DNA of 44,172 nucleotides from contig JAKBLM010000034.1 in NCBI GenBank assembly GCA_021832085.1, positions 1-44,172 on the forward strand. The letters run 5' to 3'. The position numbers were made by a program, and so were the translations under genes. Below the pieces are notes generated by a model, which made no database searches, was not told where the DNA came from, and worked only from the letters and a program-made list of their open reading frames with translations. This stretch comes from Acidobacteriota bacterium (GTDB lineage Bacteria; Acidobacteriota; Terriglobia; Acidiferrales; UBA7541). This document shows, piece after piece, positions 8,191 through 17,204 of this stretch. Each line of letters starts with the position of its first letter. Position 1 is the stretch's first letter.

Positions 8191-8837
8191 TGGTTCTAAT
8201 GAGAAAGACACTCGTCATCGTGCTGTTGGGCCTGGCGCTGGCGCCGGCGGCGAGGGCGCAGCAAGTGATCGACCGCATCGTGGCCCGTATCGAAAACGAT
8301 GTGATCACCGAGAGCGACCTGAACGAGCTTGGTCGCTATCAAAAACTGGTGGATGGCAAGGAGCAGCCCGAGGCCAAGCGCCTGCAAGAGCTGGTCGAGC
8401 AGTGGGTAGTCAACCACGAAGCCACTTTTTCGGCCATTCGCAAGCCGACCGAGAAGGAATTGAAGGAGGCCTACGACCAGCTCCAGAAGCGGTTCGGCAC
8501 GCCGGCCATTTTCGAGAAGCGGTTGGACGACCTCGGGCTGACCGAAAAGCAGGTCAGGGACATGCTCGAGCGGCAGATCTTTCTCAGCCGGTTCCTCGAG
8601 TACAAGTTCCGGCCCGAAGTACAGGTGAGCGAGCGCCAGATCGAGGAGTACTATCGAAATACGCTCGTGCCTGAGCTGAAACGCACCGGGCAATCGGTTC
8701 CCCCGCTCGAAAGCGTGGCCGACAAGATCCGCCAAGTCCTGATCGAACGGGGCATCGATCAGCGCGCGGCGAAATGGCTCGATGAGATGCGGACGCGGTG
8801 GAAAGTGGTGATGATCGGAGGCAAGCCGTCGTCGTGA
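8190..8837 (+). CDS. SurA-N-type periplasmic chaperone without a visible PPIase domain
   Basis: This 215-residue exported protein has its signal peptide in residues 1-23, ending in ARAQ. The mature start QVIDRIVARIENDVITESDL is the classical SurA/PpiD N-terminal segment, followed by helices typical of SurA_N (LTEKQVRDMLERQIFLSRFL). The parvulin PPIase domain expected in SurA is missing. The C-terminus is a helical segment with a D-K-I-(R/E)-x-x-L-x-E motif. This fits a pure chaperone for unfolded outer-membrane proteins, placed between BamA and TamB. ATG 8190 shares a base with the bamA stop (TAATG); ATG 8199 (MRKTL) is equally plausible. Confidence 0.8.
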   Translation: MVLMRKTLVIVLLGLALAPAARAQQVIDRIVARIENDVITESDLNELGRYQKLVDGKEQPEAKRLQELVEQWVVNHEATFSAIRKPTEKELKEAYDQLQKRFGTPAIFEKRLDDLGLTEKQVRDMLERQIFLSRFLEYKFRPEVQVSERQIEEYYRNTLVPELKRTGQSVPPLESVADKIRQVLIERGIDQRAAKWLDEMRTRWKVVMIGGKPSS

Positions 8838-11800
8838 AGGTTCGGTGGCGCAAAATCGGGCTGGGAGCCGGGATCGCGCTGGTGCTGCTGGCGGGCACGC
8901 TGGTGGCGCTGTGGAAGACCGGCATGATCGAGCACTGGGCCCGCGTTGAAGCGATCCGCCAGATCGAACGGGCGACCGGCAGCCCCGTGAAGATGGGCGC
9001 CTTCCATTTGCACCTCACACCCTTCACCGTCGCGATCGACCAGCTCACCCTCGCGGGCAGGAGTACGGCTTCGGAGCCGCCCTTCCTGCACATCGCCCGG
9101 GTGAAGGTCGGCGTTGACGTATGGGCGCTGTTGCGCGGCAAGGTGGTCCTCACCGATGTCGCTGTCGAGAAGCCCTCCGTCTACGTCCAGATCGCACCCG
9201 ACGGCCGCTCCAATCTTCCCGTGCCGCCCCGTCGCGGCCCCTCCAAGCCCTGGCAGCAGCGGCTCTTCTCGATCACGATCGAGCGCCTTCATCTGGACGA
9301 GGGCCTGCTCCTTTTCAACGATCACCGGATCCCGATCAACGCCGAGGGCGGCCGCTTCACCTTCGCCATGAACTATCTGGCTCCCCGGCCCGGCCACGAT
9401 TTCTATCAGGGGCAGATCGGCTGGAAAGATATGCGCGTCGCCGCCCTCAAATACGTGCCCTTCCCTTCCACCTGGTCGGCGAAATTCACCATTGGGCGCC
9501 AGGGCGGCTCGCTCGACGAGTTCCGCTGGGAGCTGCCGCATTCCTGGATCGAGGGGCGCGCCGATTGGCCGAATTGGACACAGCACCGGTTCCAGGCCCA
9601 TTACCGCGCGCAGCTGAACCTCAGCGACATCCGTACGCTGCTGCGCAAGCCGCACACTCCCTTCGGCGTGATCGAATTGACCGGCGATCTTCACTACGCC
9701 CCGGGCGCTTGGCATCTGCACGGCTATTACTCGGCGCGCAAGATCACTATGGATTACAAGTGGTATCACGCCAAAAACATGGATTCGCGCGGAACGATCC
9801 TCGCCGGGCCGGAGGGCGTGAACATTCCCGATTTCCAGGCCTGGGCCATGGGCGGCGAATTCACCGGGCGCGTCCACATGAACATTCACACGCTCGATTT
9901 CACGGCAACCACCCAATCCCACAAGGTCAGTCTCGCCGATTTGTTCGACGCGGTGCAGAACACCGATTTCCCCGTCCAGACCCTCCACTGGCAAGCCAAC
10001 GTCGATATCGACTCGGTGACCACCTGGCGCGCCGACTTCAAAGACATGGCCTCCCGGGGCACCATGCAGTGGACCCCGCCCGCCGTCACACCACCCGGCA
10101 ATCTTCCGGCCACAGCCTCGGTCAAGTACGACTACCACATGGCTCTCGGCTCTGTCTCCGCTCAGGGCACGATTGCCACTCCGCACATGAACCTCTCTCT
10201 AAAAGGAACCATCGGCGGCCAAAACTCGAACATGGCCACCGATCTCACCACAACCCGCCTCAGCGATTGGGATGAACTGATCGACTATCTCCGCGGCCGC
10301 CAGGCCAAGCCGGTTCCCATCACCGGCCAGGCCGTCTGGCACGGCAGCATCACCGGGCCCATCGGCCATCCGCTTTTTTCGGGCCACGCCCGCGTCCGTG
10401 ACGGCAGCTACGGCCAGTTGCAATTCAACGAGATCGACGGTCGCCTGGCTTATTCGCCCAGCGGGCTCGAGCTCACCAACATGCGGGTCCGCCGCGGCAG
10501 CTCGCTCGCCAGCGTTTCCCTCCACCTGGGCTTGACCAAATGGGGCTTTCTCCCGAGCAACCAGTGGAGCCTCCATCTCCGCCTCATCCGTGCCGACACG
10601 GCTGACCTGCAACATCTCGCCGGCACTCACTATCCGGTCGAAGCGCTCCTCACCGGCCAATTCGAAGGCGGCGGGACGCACAGCCGCCCGCGCTTCTCGG
10701 GCACTTTCCAGCTGGATGACCTCACGAGTCACGGTTACCAGTTCGCGAAAGTCACCGGTCGTCTTGAACTCGATCCGCACGTGATTCGCGTGGCCGGAGT
10801 CACAGCTACCCTCGGTACCGGCAGGATTGGCGGCGAGCTGAGCTATCTGCGCCCGAGCGGCCAGGTGCAGTTCAACGTCTTCGGAAACGCCGTGCCGCTT
10901 GAAAAAGTCCGGCAGATCCAGTCGCCCTCGCTGCCGCTGGCCGGCAACCTCGATTTCCGCCTGGCCGGCAGCGGGCCGCTGCGGTCCCTGCGTGGAGAAG
11001 GCGTGGTGCACGTCACCGGTCTGCGAGCCAGTGGTGATCTGGTGGGCAATCTCACAGGAGACGTCACTTCCGACGGCCGGCATGTTCAGGTAGCGATCAG
11101 TTCGTCGCTCATCCGGGGGAAGCTGAACGGCTCGATCGGCCTGCTGATGGCCGATAGCTATCCCATCCACGGGCAGCTGGTCGCCGAGGGCATTGATCTC
11201 GACCCCTTCATCCAGGCCGGTCTGCACCTGAAAGGGCTCACCCGCCGGAGCAAGATCGACGGCAAGTTTCTCCTGACCGGAGAGCTACGCCGGCCGGAAA
11301 CGCTCACGGTCAGCGCTGATGTTTCCACGGCCGTCTTCGCCTTCGAAAGCGTCACGCTGGAAAACGTCGGCCCGATTCGCCTTGTCTACCGCCAATCCGA
11401 CGTCCATGTCGAGCAGGCAGAACTCAAGGGACCCGACAGCAATTTCCGCCTGAGCGGCGTCGTCCGCTTCAATCGCGACCAGCCGCTCGACCTTCGCGTG
11501 CTCGGCGCGATCAACCTGAAGCTCATTAAAGGCTTCGTGCCTCAGCTCAATTCTCAGGGCGCCGCGCAGGTCGACGCTGTCGTCCAGGGCACGTTCGGCC
11601 GCCCGCGCATCAACGGCCGCGCCAGCCTGCACAACGCTTCGCTCAACTACGGCGACCTGCCGATCGGCCTCAACAACGCCAACGGCGACCTGATCTTTTC
11701 GAGCGATCACGCCTCTTTCACGAATCTCAAAGCCGAGGCTGGCGGCGGCACACTGCTGCTCAACGGCACGGTCAATTTCCCCCGCGGTGCGTCCAGCGTC

Positions 11801-12772
11801 CTCTATGACATCCACATCCAGGCCACGCGCGTCCGCGTCCGCTGGCCGGCGGGCATGAGCTGGCTGATCAGCGCCAACGCGCAAATGCGCGGCAACACCC
11901 GCGCCGCCACGCTCGGCGGCCGGATCACCCTTGATCGCCTGCTGCTCGCCAACGGTCCCGACGCCGCCGCCCTGCTGCTGATGGCGCCGAGCCAACCGAC
12001 CGTCACCAGCGAGGTCAGCTCGCCTTTCCTCCGCAATCTCCAGCTCGATTTCACCGTCAGTTCCGGCGCCGGCTCACTGCTGCAATGGACCGGAGCCCGT
12101 ATCGAGACCGACGCCAACGTCCGCATTCGCGGCACCTGGTCGCGTCCCTCGGTCCTCGGCCACGTCCACCTGATTTCCGGCGAAGTCAACTTCCGCGGCA
12201 ACAAGTACCGCCTCAGTCGCGGCGACATGAACTTCGCCAATCCGCTCCGGCTCGACCCGGTGATGAACATCGAGGCGACCACCAACATCCAGCAGTACGA
12301 AATCACCGTCGATCTCACCGGTCGCACCAGCGCCATGCGGCTTTCCTACCACTCCGATCCGCCGCTGCCGGAAACCGACGTCATTTCCCTGCTGGCGCTC
12401 GGCTACACGGGCGAGGGCAGCGAGCTTCGCAGCACTGCCGTTTCCGGGCAATATGGCGCCACCGCCCTGCTCTCCCAAGCCGTTTCGAGCGAGGTCGGCG
12501 GCCGCATCGCCCGCCTGTTCGGCATCAGCCGTTTCAGCGTCGAGCCGTTCCCGACCGGCACCGGCATCGAGCCCAACGCCGCCGCCCGTATCACCATCCA
12601 GCAGCAGGTCACTCCGGATCTCGTCGTCACCTACGCCACCAACGCCACTTCCAATGCCCAGCAGGTGATCCAGATCGAGTACGCCGTCAGCCGCGATATC
12701 TCCATCGTCGCCCTGCGCGACATCAACGGCACCTTTGGCATCGACGTCGAATTCAAGAAACATTTCAAGTAA
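8834..12772 (+). CDS. tamB: TamB/DUF490-family translocation and assembly protein
   Basis: This 1,312-residue protein has an N-terminal membrane anchor (IGLGAGIALVLLAGTLVAL), a very long body of beta-rich repeats as in AsmA/TamB bridge proteins, and a C-terminal DUF490 region containing DVISLLALG. TamB-like proteins span the periplasm. They have been linked both to outer-membrane protein insertion with TamA/BamA and to lipid transport. The start at GTG 8834 overlaps the previous stop (GTGA) and has GGAGG at 8817-8821. An earlier GTG (8798) would add 12 residues inside the upstream gene. It is the last gene of a tight three-gene operon. Confidence 0.88.
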   Translation: MKVRWRKIGLGAGIALVLLAGTLVALWKTGMIEHWARVEAIRQIERATGSPVKMGAFHLHLTPFTVAIDQLTLAGRSTASEPPFLHIARVKVGVDVWALLRGKVVLTDVAVEKPSVYVQIAPDGRSNLPVPPRRGPSKPWQQRLFSITIERLHLDEGLLLFNDHRIPINAEGGRFTFAMNYLAPRPGHDFYQGQIGWKDMRVAALKYVPFPSTWSAKFTIGRQGGSLDEFRWELPHSWIEGRADWPNWTQHRFQAHYRAQLNLSDIRTLLRKPHTPFGVIELTGDLHYAPGAWHLHGYYSARKITMDYKWYHAKNMDSRGTILAGPEGVNIPDFQAWAMGGEFTGRVHMNIHTLDFTATTQSHKVSLADLFDAVQNTDFPVQTLHWQANVDIDSVTTWRADFKDMASRGTMQWTPPAVTPPGNLPATASVKYDYHMALGSVSAQGTIATPHMNLSLKGTIGGQNSNMATDLTTTRLSDWDELIDYLRGRQAKPVPITGQAVWHGSITGPIGHPLFSGHARVRDGSYGQLQFNEIDGRLAYSPSGLELTNMRVRRGSSLASVSLHLGLTKWGFLPSNQWSLHLRLIRADTADLQHLAGTHYPVEALLTGQFEGGGTHSRPRFSGTFQLDDLTSHGYQFAKVTGRLELDPHVIRVAGVTATLGTGRIGGELSYLRPSGQVQFNVFGNAVPLEKVRQIQSPSLPLAGNLDFRLAGSGPLRSLRGEGVVHVTGLRASGDLVGNLTGDVTSDGRHVQVAISSSLIRGKLNGSIGLLMADSYPIHGQLVAEGIDLDPFIQAGLHLKGLTRRSKIDGKFLLTGELRRPETLTVSADVSTAVFAFESVTLENVGPIRLVYRQSDVHVEQAELKGPDSNFRLSGVVRFNRDQPLDLRVLGAINLKLIKGFVPQLNSQGAAQVDAVVQGTFGRPRINGRASLHNASLNYGDLPIGLNNANGDLIFSSDHASFTNLKAEAGGGTLLLNGTVNFPRGASSVLYDIHIQATRVRVRWPAGMSWLISANAQMRGNTRAATLGGRITLDRLLLANGPDAAALLLMAPSQPTVTSEVSSPFLRNLQLDFTVSSGAGSLLQWTGARIETDANVRIRGTWSRPSVLGHVHLISGEVNFRGNKYRLSRGDMNFANPLRLDPVMNIEATTNIQQYEITVDLTGRTSAMRLSYHSDPPLPETDVISLLALGYTGEGSELRSTAVSGQYGATALLSQAVSSEVGGRIARLFGISRFSVEPFPTGTGIEPNAAARITIQQQVTPDLVVTYATNATSNAQQVIQIEYAVSRDISIVALRDINGTFGIDVEFKKHFK

Positions 12773-12849
12773 TTCGCCGTTCCCGCTCGCGCCGCTTTCC
12801 GCTCCGCCGCCTCCTGTGTTAGCTTCGGGCGCGGAAGGAGCATCCGAAC

Positions 12850-14022
12850 ATGGATGAATTGCTCGCCTGGCGCAACCGATTCCCTATTCTGGAACGCACC
12901 ACCTACCTCATCAGCAACTCGCTTGGCGCGATGCCCCGCGCCGTCCACGACAGCCTCGCCGAGTACGCCGACCAGTGGGCCACGCGGGGCGTCCGCGCGT
13001 GGGAGGAAGGATGGTGGGGGCTGACGGTGCGCGTCGCCGATCGCATCGGCGCACTGCTCGGCGCCGGACCCGGCCAGCTCTCGCTGCATCAGAACGTCAC
13101 GCTGGCGCAGGCCGTGATTGCTTCCTGCTTCGATTTCTCCGGCCGACGCAACAAGGTGGTGATGGTTGACCTGGAATTCCCGTCGACCCTCTATTTCTAT
13201 CAGGAGCAGGGCCGACTGGGCGCCCGAGTCGAAATCGTTCCCAGCAAGGACGGCATCCACATCGACCTTCCAGCCCTGCTTCGCGCGATCGACGACGAAA
13301 CGCTGCTCGTCCCAATCTCCTACGTCCTGTTCCGCAGCGCGACGATCGTCGATGCGCGCGCGATCATTCGCCGGGCGCATGAAGTCGGCGCGCATGTCAT
13401 CCTCGATCTCTTCCAGGCCACAGGAACCGTCCCGGTCGACGTCCGCGCGCTCGAAACGGATTTCGCCGTCGGCGGCGTCCTGAAATGGCTTTGCGGCGGC
13501 CCGGGCGTCGCCTATCTCTACGTGCGCGAGGACTTGCAAACCAAGCTCGCCCCGTCGATCACCGGTTGGATGGCTCATCGCCGTCCGTTCGCCTTCGAGG
13601 TCGGCCCGATCGATCGCCGCGAAGACGGTTTCCGCTTTCTCAACGGGACGCCACAGGTGCCGGCGCTTTTCGCGTGCCAGCCGGGAATCGAGATTCTTGG
13701 CCAGGCGGGCGTCGCGCCGATTCGCGAAAAATCGATGCGGCAAACGGCCCATCTGGTGGCGGGAGCGCTCGCACGCGGCTGGCGCGTCAATTCGCCGATG
13801 GAGCCGGCCGAGCGCGCCGGCACGGTTTCGGTCGATTGCCCTCACGCCGCGCAGGTCACGCGCGAACTGCTCGCTCGCGACATCCTGGTCGACTACCGCC
13901 CAGGCGGTGGCATCCGCCTTTCGCCGCATTTCTACAACCAGGATGAAGAGCTCGATTTCGCTCTCGACCAGATCGACGACATCCTGCGCACCTCCGCCTG
14001 GCAAAAACATGCCACCCAGTGA
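12850..14022 (+). CDS. Class V aminotransferase-fold PLP enzyme, kynureninase-like
   Basis: This 390-residue cytoplasmic protein has a fold type I layout: N-terminal YLISNSLGAMPR, an aspartate pairing with the PLP ring nitrogen (D186 in ILDLFQATG), and the Schiff-base lysine K212 in GGVLKWLCGGPG. The K-W-L-C-G-G-P-G context is most like kynureninases and related class V enzymes. The mature end GGGIRLSPHFYN is also typical. No other kynurenine-pathway gene lies nearby, so the substrate is open. A good Shine-Dalgarno (GGAAGGAG) precedes the ATG. A possible -10 TTAGCT lies near 12818. Confidence 0.82.
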   Translation: MDELLAWRNRFPILERTTYLISNSLGAMPRAVHDSLAEYADQWATRGVRAWEEGWWGLTVRVADRIGALLGAGPGQLSLHQNVTLAQAVIASCFDFSGRRNKVVMVDLEFPSTLYFYQEQGRLGARVEIVPSKDGIHIDLPALLRAIDDETLLVPISYVLFRSATIVDARAIIRRAHEVGAHVILDLFQATGTVPVDVRALETDFAVGGVLKWLCGGPGVAYLYVREDLQTKLAPSITGWMAHRRPFAFEVGPIDRREDGFRFLNGTPQVPALFACQPGIEILGQAGVAPIREKSMRQTAHLVAGALARGWRVNSPMEPAERAGTVSVDCPHAAQVTRELLARDILVDYRPGGGIRLSPHFYNQDEELDFALDQIDDILRTSAWQKHATQ

Positions 14023-14068
14023 CAGTGCCCGTGCCCTTACGGGAAACTGCGGCTTACCGGCAATGTGC

Positions 14069-14082
14069 CGCCCTGAAGGGCG
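14069..14082. repeat. REP-like palindrome (CTGAAG core)
   Basis: CGCCCT-GA-AGGGCG lies in the 175-base gap between the PLP enzyme and pcm. The same GA-centred layout recurs at 41575-41588. The gap holds no recognisable gene. Confidence 0.45.
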
Positions 14083-14197
14083 CTACAAACGCCGCGCCAG
14101 CAGCGCGCTAGCCCGAGTGGTTGCCACGAAACAACGACGACGCTCGCCGCGCTGGACCGTCTCGGCCGACTGGCGCAGAATCTTTCCTGGATGCGCT

Positions 14198-14890
14198 ATG
14201 GTTTTAGCGACCTCGATTCGTCCCGGCAATGACGTCGAAGCATTCGCGGAGCAGCGGCGCCGCATGGTCGAGCGCCAGTTGCGCAGGCGAGGCATCCACT
14301 CGCCTGAAGTCCTCGACGCCATGCTCGCCATCCCTCGCCACGAATTTGTTCCGCCCACCTGCCGCAAGCAGGCCTACGACGACAAGGCGCTGTCCGTCGC
14401 GGACGGCCAGAGCCTTTCGCAACCGCTGATGGTGGCGTTGATGACCGAAGCGCTCACCCTTTCCGGCGCCGAGCGGGTGCTCGAAATCGGCACCGGCACG
14501 GGCTACCAAACGGCCGTGCTTTCGCGCCTCGCCGCTGAAGTCTATTCGATCGAATACCGCGATGAACTGGCCGCAGCGGCGCGCGAGCGGCTCGCCCGGC
14601 TCGGCTGCCGCAACGTCCATCTGCGCCAGGGCGACGGCGGATCGGGTTGGCCCGAAGCCGCCCCGTTTGACGCGATTCTCGTGGCCGCCGCGGCACCGGC
14701 GCCGCCGCTGCCGCTCGCCCGGCAACTCGCTCCGGGCGGGCGCATGGTCATCCCTGTCGGCAGCCGTGTGCGGCAAAAGCTGGTGCTGATTCGCAAGCTT
14801 GACGCGAGAATCGAGCGCCGCGAACTGTGCCCCTGCGCCTTCGTTCCGTTGCTCGGCATTCACGGTTGGGGACGGCCGCTCGACGGATGA
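14198..14890 (+). CDS. pcm: Protein-L-isoaspartate O-methyltransferase
   Basis: This 230-residue SAM-dependent enzyme repairs isoaspartyl residues in damaged proteins. Family marks are RHEFVPP near the N-terminus, QSLSQPLMVALM, and SAM motif I VLEIGTGTGYQTAVLS. Later marks are the GDGGSGWPEAAPFDAILVAAA segment and PGGRMVIPVG. The start is uncertain: ATG 14198 gives a short N-terminal extension, while ATG 14264 (MVERQL) is the classical family start. It overlaps the glycosyltransferase start by four bases (ATGA), which suggests coupling. Confidence 0.9.
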   Translation: MVLATSIRPGNDVEAFAEQRRRMVERQLRRRGIHSPEVLDAMLAIPRHEFVPPTCRKQAYDDKALSVADGQSLSQPLMVALMTEALTLSGAERVLEIGTGTGYQTAVLSRLAAEVYSIEYRDELAAAARERLARLGCRNVHLRQGDGGSGWPEAAPFDAILVAAAAPAPPLPLARQLAPGGRMVIPVGSRVRQKLVLIRKLDARIERRELCPCAFVPLLGIHGWGRPLDG

Positions 14891-15636
14891 AAAGACCCCC
14901 TGATCTCTCCATCGTGATTCCCGCCTACAATGAGGCGAAGCGGCTCCCGCGCACGCTCGAGCGCGTCGGCGAATGGGTCCAGCGCAAGCGGGCCGTCTCG
15001 GGACTCGAGATCGAAGTCCTCGTTGTGGACGACGGCTCGCAGGACGATACCGCCAACGTCGTCGTTGGTTGGCAGGATCGCATCGATGGCCTTCGGCTCA
15101 TCCCCAACGGCACCAACCGCGGCAAGGGCTACAGCGTGCGCCACGGCATGCTCGAAGCCAAGGGCCGCATCGCTCTCTTCTCCGACGCCGACCTCTCCGC
15201 TCCCATCGAGGAAGCCGACAAACTCCTCATCGCGCTCGAGGAGGCCGACGTTGCCATCGGCTCGCGCGCCGTCGATCGTAGCTTGATCGAGACGCACGAG
15301 TCCGCCGCTCGTGAGCTGGCAGGGCGCCTTTTCAACGCCTTCGTCCGGCTGACGACCGGCGTCCGTTTCCTCGATACCCAATGCGGTTTCAAGGCTTTTC
15401 GCATGAAGCGCGCCCGAATCATTTTCGAGCAGCAGCGCATCGAGGATTTCGGCTTCGATCCCGAACTGCTCTTTCTCGCCCGCCGCCACGGCCTCGCTGC
15501 CGTCGAGGTCCCCGTCCGCTGGGCGCACCATCCCGCCACCAAGATTCATATGTTCCGCGACAGCCTCCTCATGTTCTGCGATCTCATCAAGGTCCGCTGG
15601 AACGCCCTGCTGGGGCGTTACCCTCGCCGCTCCTAG
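14887..15636 (+). CDS. Family 2 glycosyltransferase, dolichyl/polyprenyl-phosphate hexose synthase type
   Basis: This 249-residue GT-A enzyme has LSIVIPAYNEAKRLPRTL at the start, DDGS with D48/D49 for the nucleotide-sugar, and the metal-binding DAD at 100-102 within FSDADLSAP. These marks resemble ALG5/DPM1-like enzymes that load a sugar onto a polyprenyl phosphate. TQCGFKAFR and GFDPELLFLA are also typical. There is no C-terminal membrane domain. The start overlaps the pcm stop. The lipid and sugar cannot be told from sequence; uppS nearby would supply the lipid precursor but is not in the same operon. Confidence 0.85.
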   Translation: MKRPPDLSIVIPAYNEAKRLPRTLERVGEWVQRKRAVSGLEIEVLVVDDGSQDDTANVVVGWQDRIDGLRLIPNGTNRGKGYSVRHGMLEAKGRIALFSDADLSAPIEEADKLLIALEEADVAIGSRAVDRSLIETHESAARELAGRLFNAFVRLTTGVRFLDTQCGFKAFRMKRARIIFEQQRIEDFGFDPELLFLARRHGLAAVEVPVRWAHHPATKIHMFRDSLLMFCDLIKVRWNALLGRYPRRS

Positions 15637-16147
15637 CCAGCGCGGCCGATCGCTGCGAAAAACGCTGCCCGGCTGCGATGACCAGTCTCCGCCTAAGCCG
15701 TGTGACGCTTTGCCCCGGCTGCGCTGCGCGTGTTTTTGCGCGAGACACGATGTGGAAGCTGTTTTCTCGTAGCTGGCTTCTCTTCGGGGAGCTGAGACTT
15801 GGGAAGTCACACATGCCGCTCAAAGCGGGACACGAAGTCAAACGGAAAGTCGAGCAAGTGCTGCACCTTCAACAGGATACATTTCCCCAAGTGTCACATT
15901 TTACGGGCTTTGCGCCTGTGCGTTCGGGCTGGCAGTTCGACTGATGACCGGCTCGCCTGCCGGCGCCAGCATAGGAGGCCGCGCGCCGCCGCGCGGAATG
16001 CGTTTCACCATAAACACCCTGCACGGTCGGTTGCCGTGCTCCACTTTCCGCACCTTCGGGTAATTCCGGGAGCGAATGGCAAGCCAAAACGCAATTCAGG
16101 CGCGGGGCCGGGAAACTGGGCAGAGGTGACGGTCGGGAACGGGCCTT
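15637..16147. other. About 510 bases without a recognised gene
   Basis: Open frames here (one continuing past the glycosyltransferase in another frame, one antisense) have no family resemblance, plausible start signal or sustained composition. I see no tRNA or clear terminator. The right edge leads into the operator and promoter of the next operon. Confidence 0.5.
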
Positions 16148-16168
16148 GTACTTTGCATCACAAAGTAC
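16148..16168. promoter_or_regulatory. Perfect palindromic operator candidate
   Basis: GTACTTTG and CAAAGTAC flank five bases (CATCA). The palindrome abuts the -35 box of the downstream promoter. This is where a dimeric winged-helix repressor would block RNA polymerase. The operon encodes such a regulator as its second gene (16810-17193), so autoregulation is the simplest reading. Confidence 0.65.
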
Positions 16169-16196
16169 TTGACGCTGCTCGCGTGCGTCGTACGAT
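16169..16196 (+). promoter_or_regulatory. Sigma70-type promoter for the membrane protein-regulator operon
   Basis: TTGACG (16169-16174), a 16-base spacer and TACGAT (16191-16196). The ATG at 16203 begins six bases after the -10 box, so transcription would start at or next to the A of the start codon. This predicts a leaderless mRNA; no Shine-Dalgarno can be present. Confidence 0.65.
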
Positions 16197-16202
16197 AAAG
16201 CC

Positions 16203-16817
16203 ATGAGCCGCGCCGATCGCTTCTCACGGGTCCCACCCGATCCCATCCCGATCGATTCGCGCGCCCGCGAACATCTCCGCTACATCCGCGACACGTTGGA
16301 ACGCGCCGGCTCCTTTACTGCCGTTCCAGGGTGGGGCGGCGTGGTGGTCGGCCTGACCGCACTCGGCGCCGCCGTGGTGGCCTGGAACCAGCCCACGGGC
16401 AATGCCTGGCTGCTGGTCTGGCTGCTCGAAGCCGTGCTAGCCGGCGTGATCGGCATCTGGTCCGTGGCCTGGAAGGCGAAATCGGCCGGCGTGCCGCTGC
16501 TGAGCGGGCCCGGCCGGCGCGTTGCGCTGAGCTTCGCCCCGCCGCTGGCCGTGGGGGCGCTGCTGACAGCGGTGATGTGGCAGGAAGGGATGATCAAGAT
16601 CCTGCCGGGGATCTGGCTGATGCTCTACGGCACAGCGGTGGTGACCGGAGGGGCTTTCTCGATCGAGATCGTTCCCTTGATGGGCTTGTGTTTCATGGTT
16701 TTGGGGGCGGTGGCGCTGTTTTCTCCGCGTTCCTGGGCCGACGGCTTCATGGCAGCAGGATTCGGGGGATTGCACGTGGTTTTTGGCGCCCTGATTGCGA
16801 GGAAATACGGTGGGTAA
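16203..16817 (+). CDS. Six-helix membrane protein of unknown function, partner of adjacent regulator
   Basis: This 204-residue protein has a charged cytoplasmic N-terminus (about 40 residues) followed by six hydrophobic stretches at roughly 44-62, 68-88, 107-124, 131-150, 154-172 and 181-200. Helix-breaking Gly/Ala-rich sequence is abundant. No transport or catalytic motif is recognised. It overlaps the winged-helix regulator gene by eight bases and lies behind a palindromic operator. The pair resembles the common small-membrane-protein plus winged-helix-regulator modules; sensing of membrane state is a guess. Confidence 0.8.
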   Translation: MSRADRFSRVPPDPIPIDSRAREHLRYIRDTLERAGSFTAVPGWGGVVVGLTALGAAVVAWNQPTGNAWLLVWLLEAVLAGVIGIWSVAWKAKSAGVPLLSGPGRRVALSFAPPLAVGALLTAVMWQEGMIKILPGIWLMLYGTAVVTGGAFSIEIVPLMGLCFMVLGAVALFSPRSWADGFMAAGFGGLHVVFGALIARKYGG

Positions 16818-17193
16818 GAAAGCACTGGCCGATCCCGAAGTGCCGAGGACCGAGGAGGGTCAGCCGCTGCGAGCGATCACCGGCGAGATCAGCGAGGGGA
16901 CGCTCGACCTGGACCGGTTGATTCACGAGCGGACCCGGCTGGGAATTCTGAGTGCGCTGGCGGTGAACCGATCGCTGAGCTTCAAACAGCTCAAGCAGTT
17001 TCTTGGCGTGACCGACGGCAACCTCAGCGTGCATGCACGCAAGCTCGAGGAAGCCGGCTACATTTCCTGCACGAAATTCTTTTCCGGACGGCTGCCCAAA
17101 ACCGAATATCGTCTGACGGGAGCCGGCCGGCGGGCATTCGAACGTTACCTGGACCATATGGAAGCGTTGATCCGCCTGACCCGGGAAAGTTGA
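16810..17193 (+). CDS. Winged-helix transcriptional regulator
   Basis: This 127-residue protein has a single winged helix: RLGILSALAV, then LSFKQLKQFLGVTDGNLSVHARKLEEAGYI (helix-turn-helix) and a wing with GRLPKTEYRLTGAGRRAFERYL. This is the HTH_34/MarR-like architecture of small dimeric regulators. No ligand pocket is obvious. GTG 16810 is chosen because GAGGA lies six bases upstream; a TTG at 16795 lacks one. It likely binds the palindrome at 16148-16168. uppS follows after 11 bases and may share the transcript. Confidence 0.85.
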   Translation: MGKKALADPEVPRTEEGQPLRAITGEISEGTLDLDRLIHERTRLGILSALAVNRSLSFKQLKQFLGVTDGNLSVHARKLEEAGYISCTKFFSGRLPKTEYRLTGAGRRAFERYLDHMEALIRLTRES

Positions 17194-17204
17194 GGACGGA
17201 ACCG

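Noticed and set aside
8759..11227. Long minus-strand frames over the TamB-like gene
   Set aside because: Composition artefacts of the GC-rich repeats; the TamB frame is continuous for 1,312 codons.
12631..14010. A 459-codon minus-strand frame over the PLP enzyme
   Set aside because: Covers the 3' end of tamB and the whole PLP enzyme antisense; no motif.
15381..15944. Frame extending beyond the glycosyltransferase
   Set aside because: Mostly an alternative frame of the enzyme, with no start signal or family likeness in the rest.
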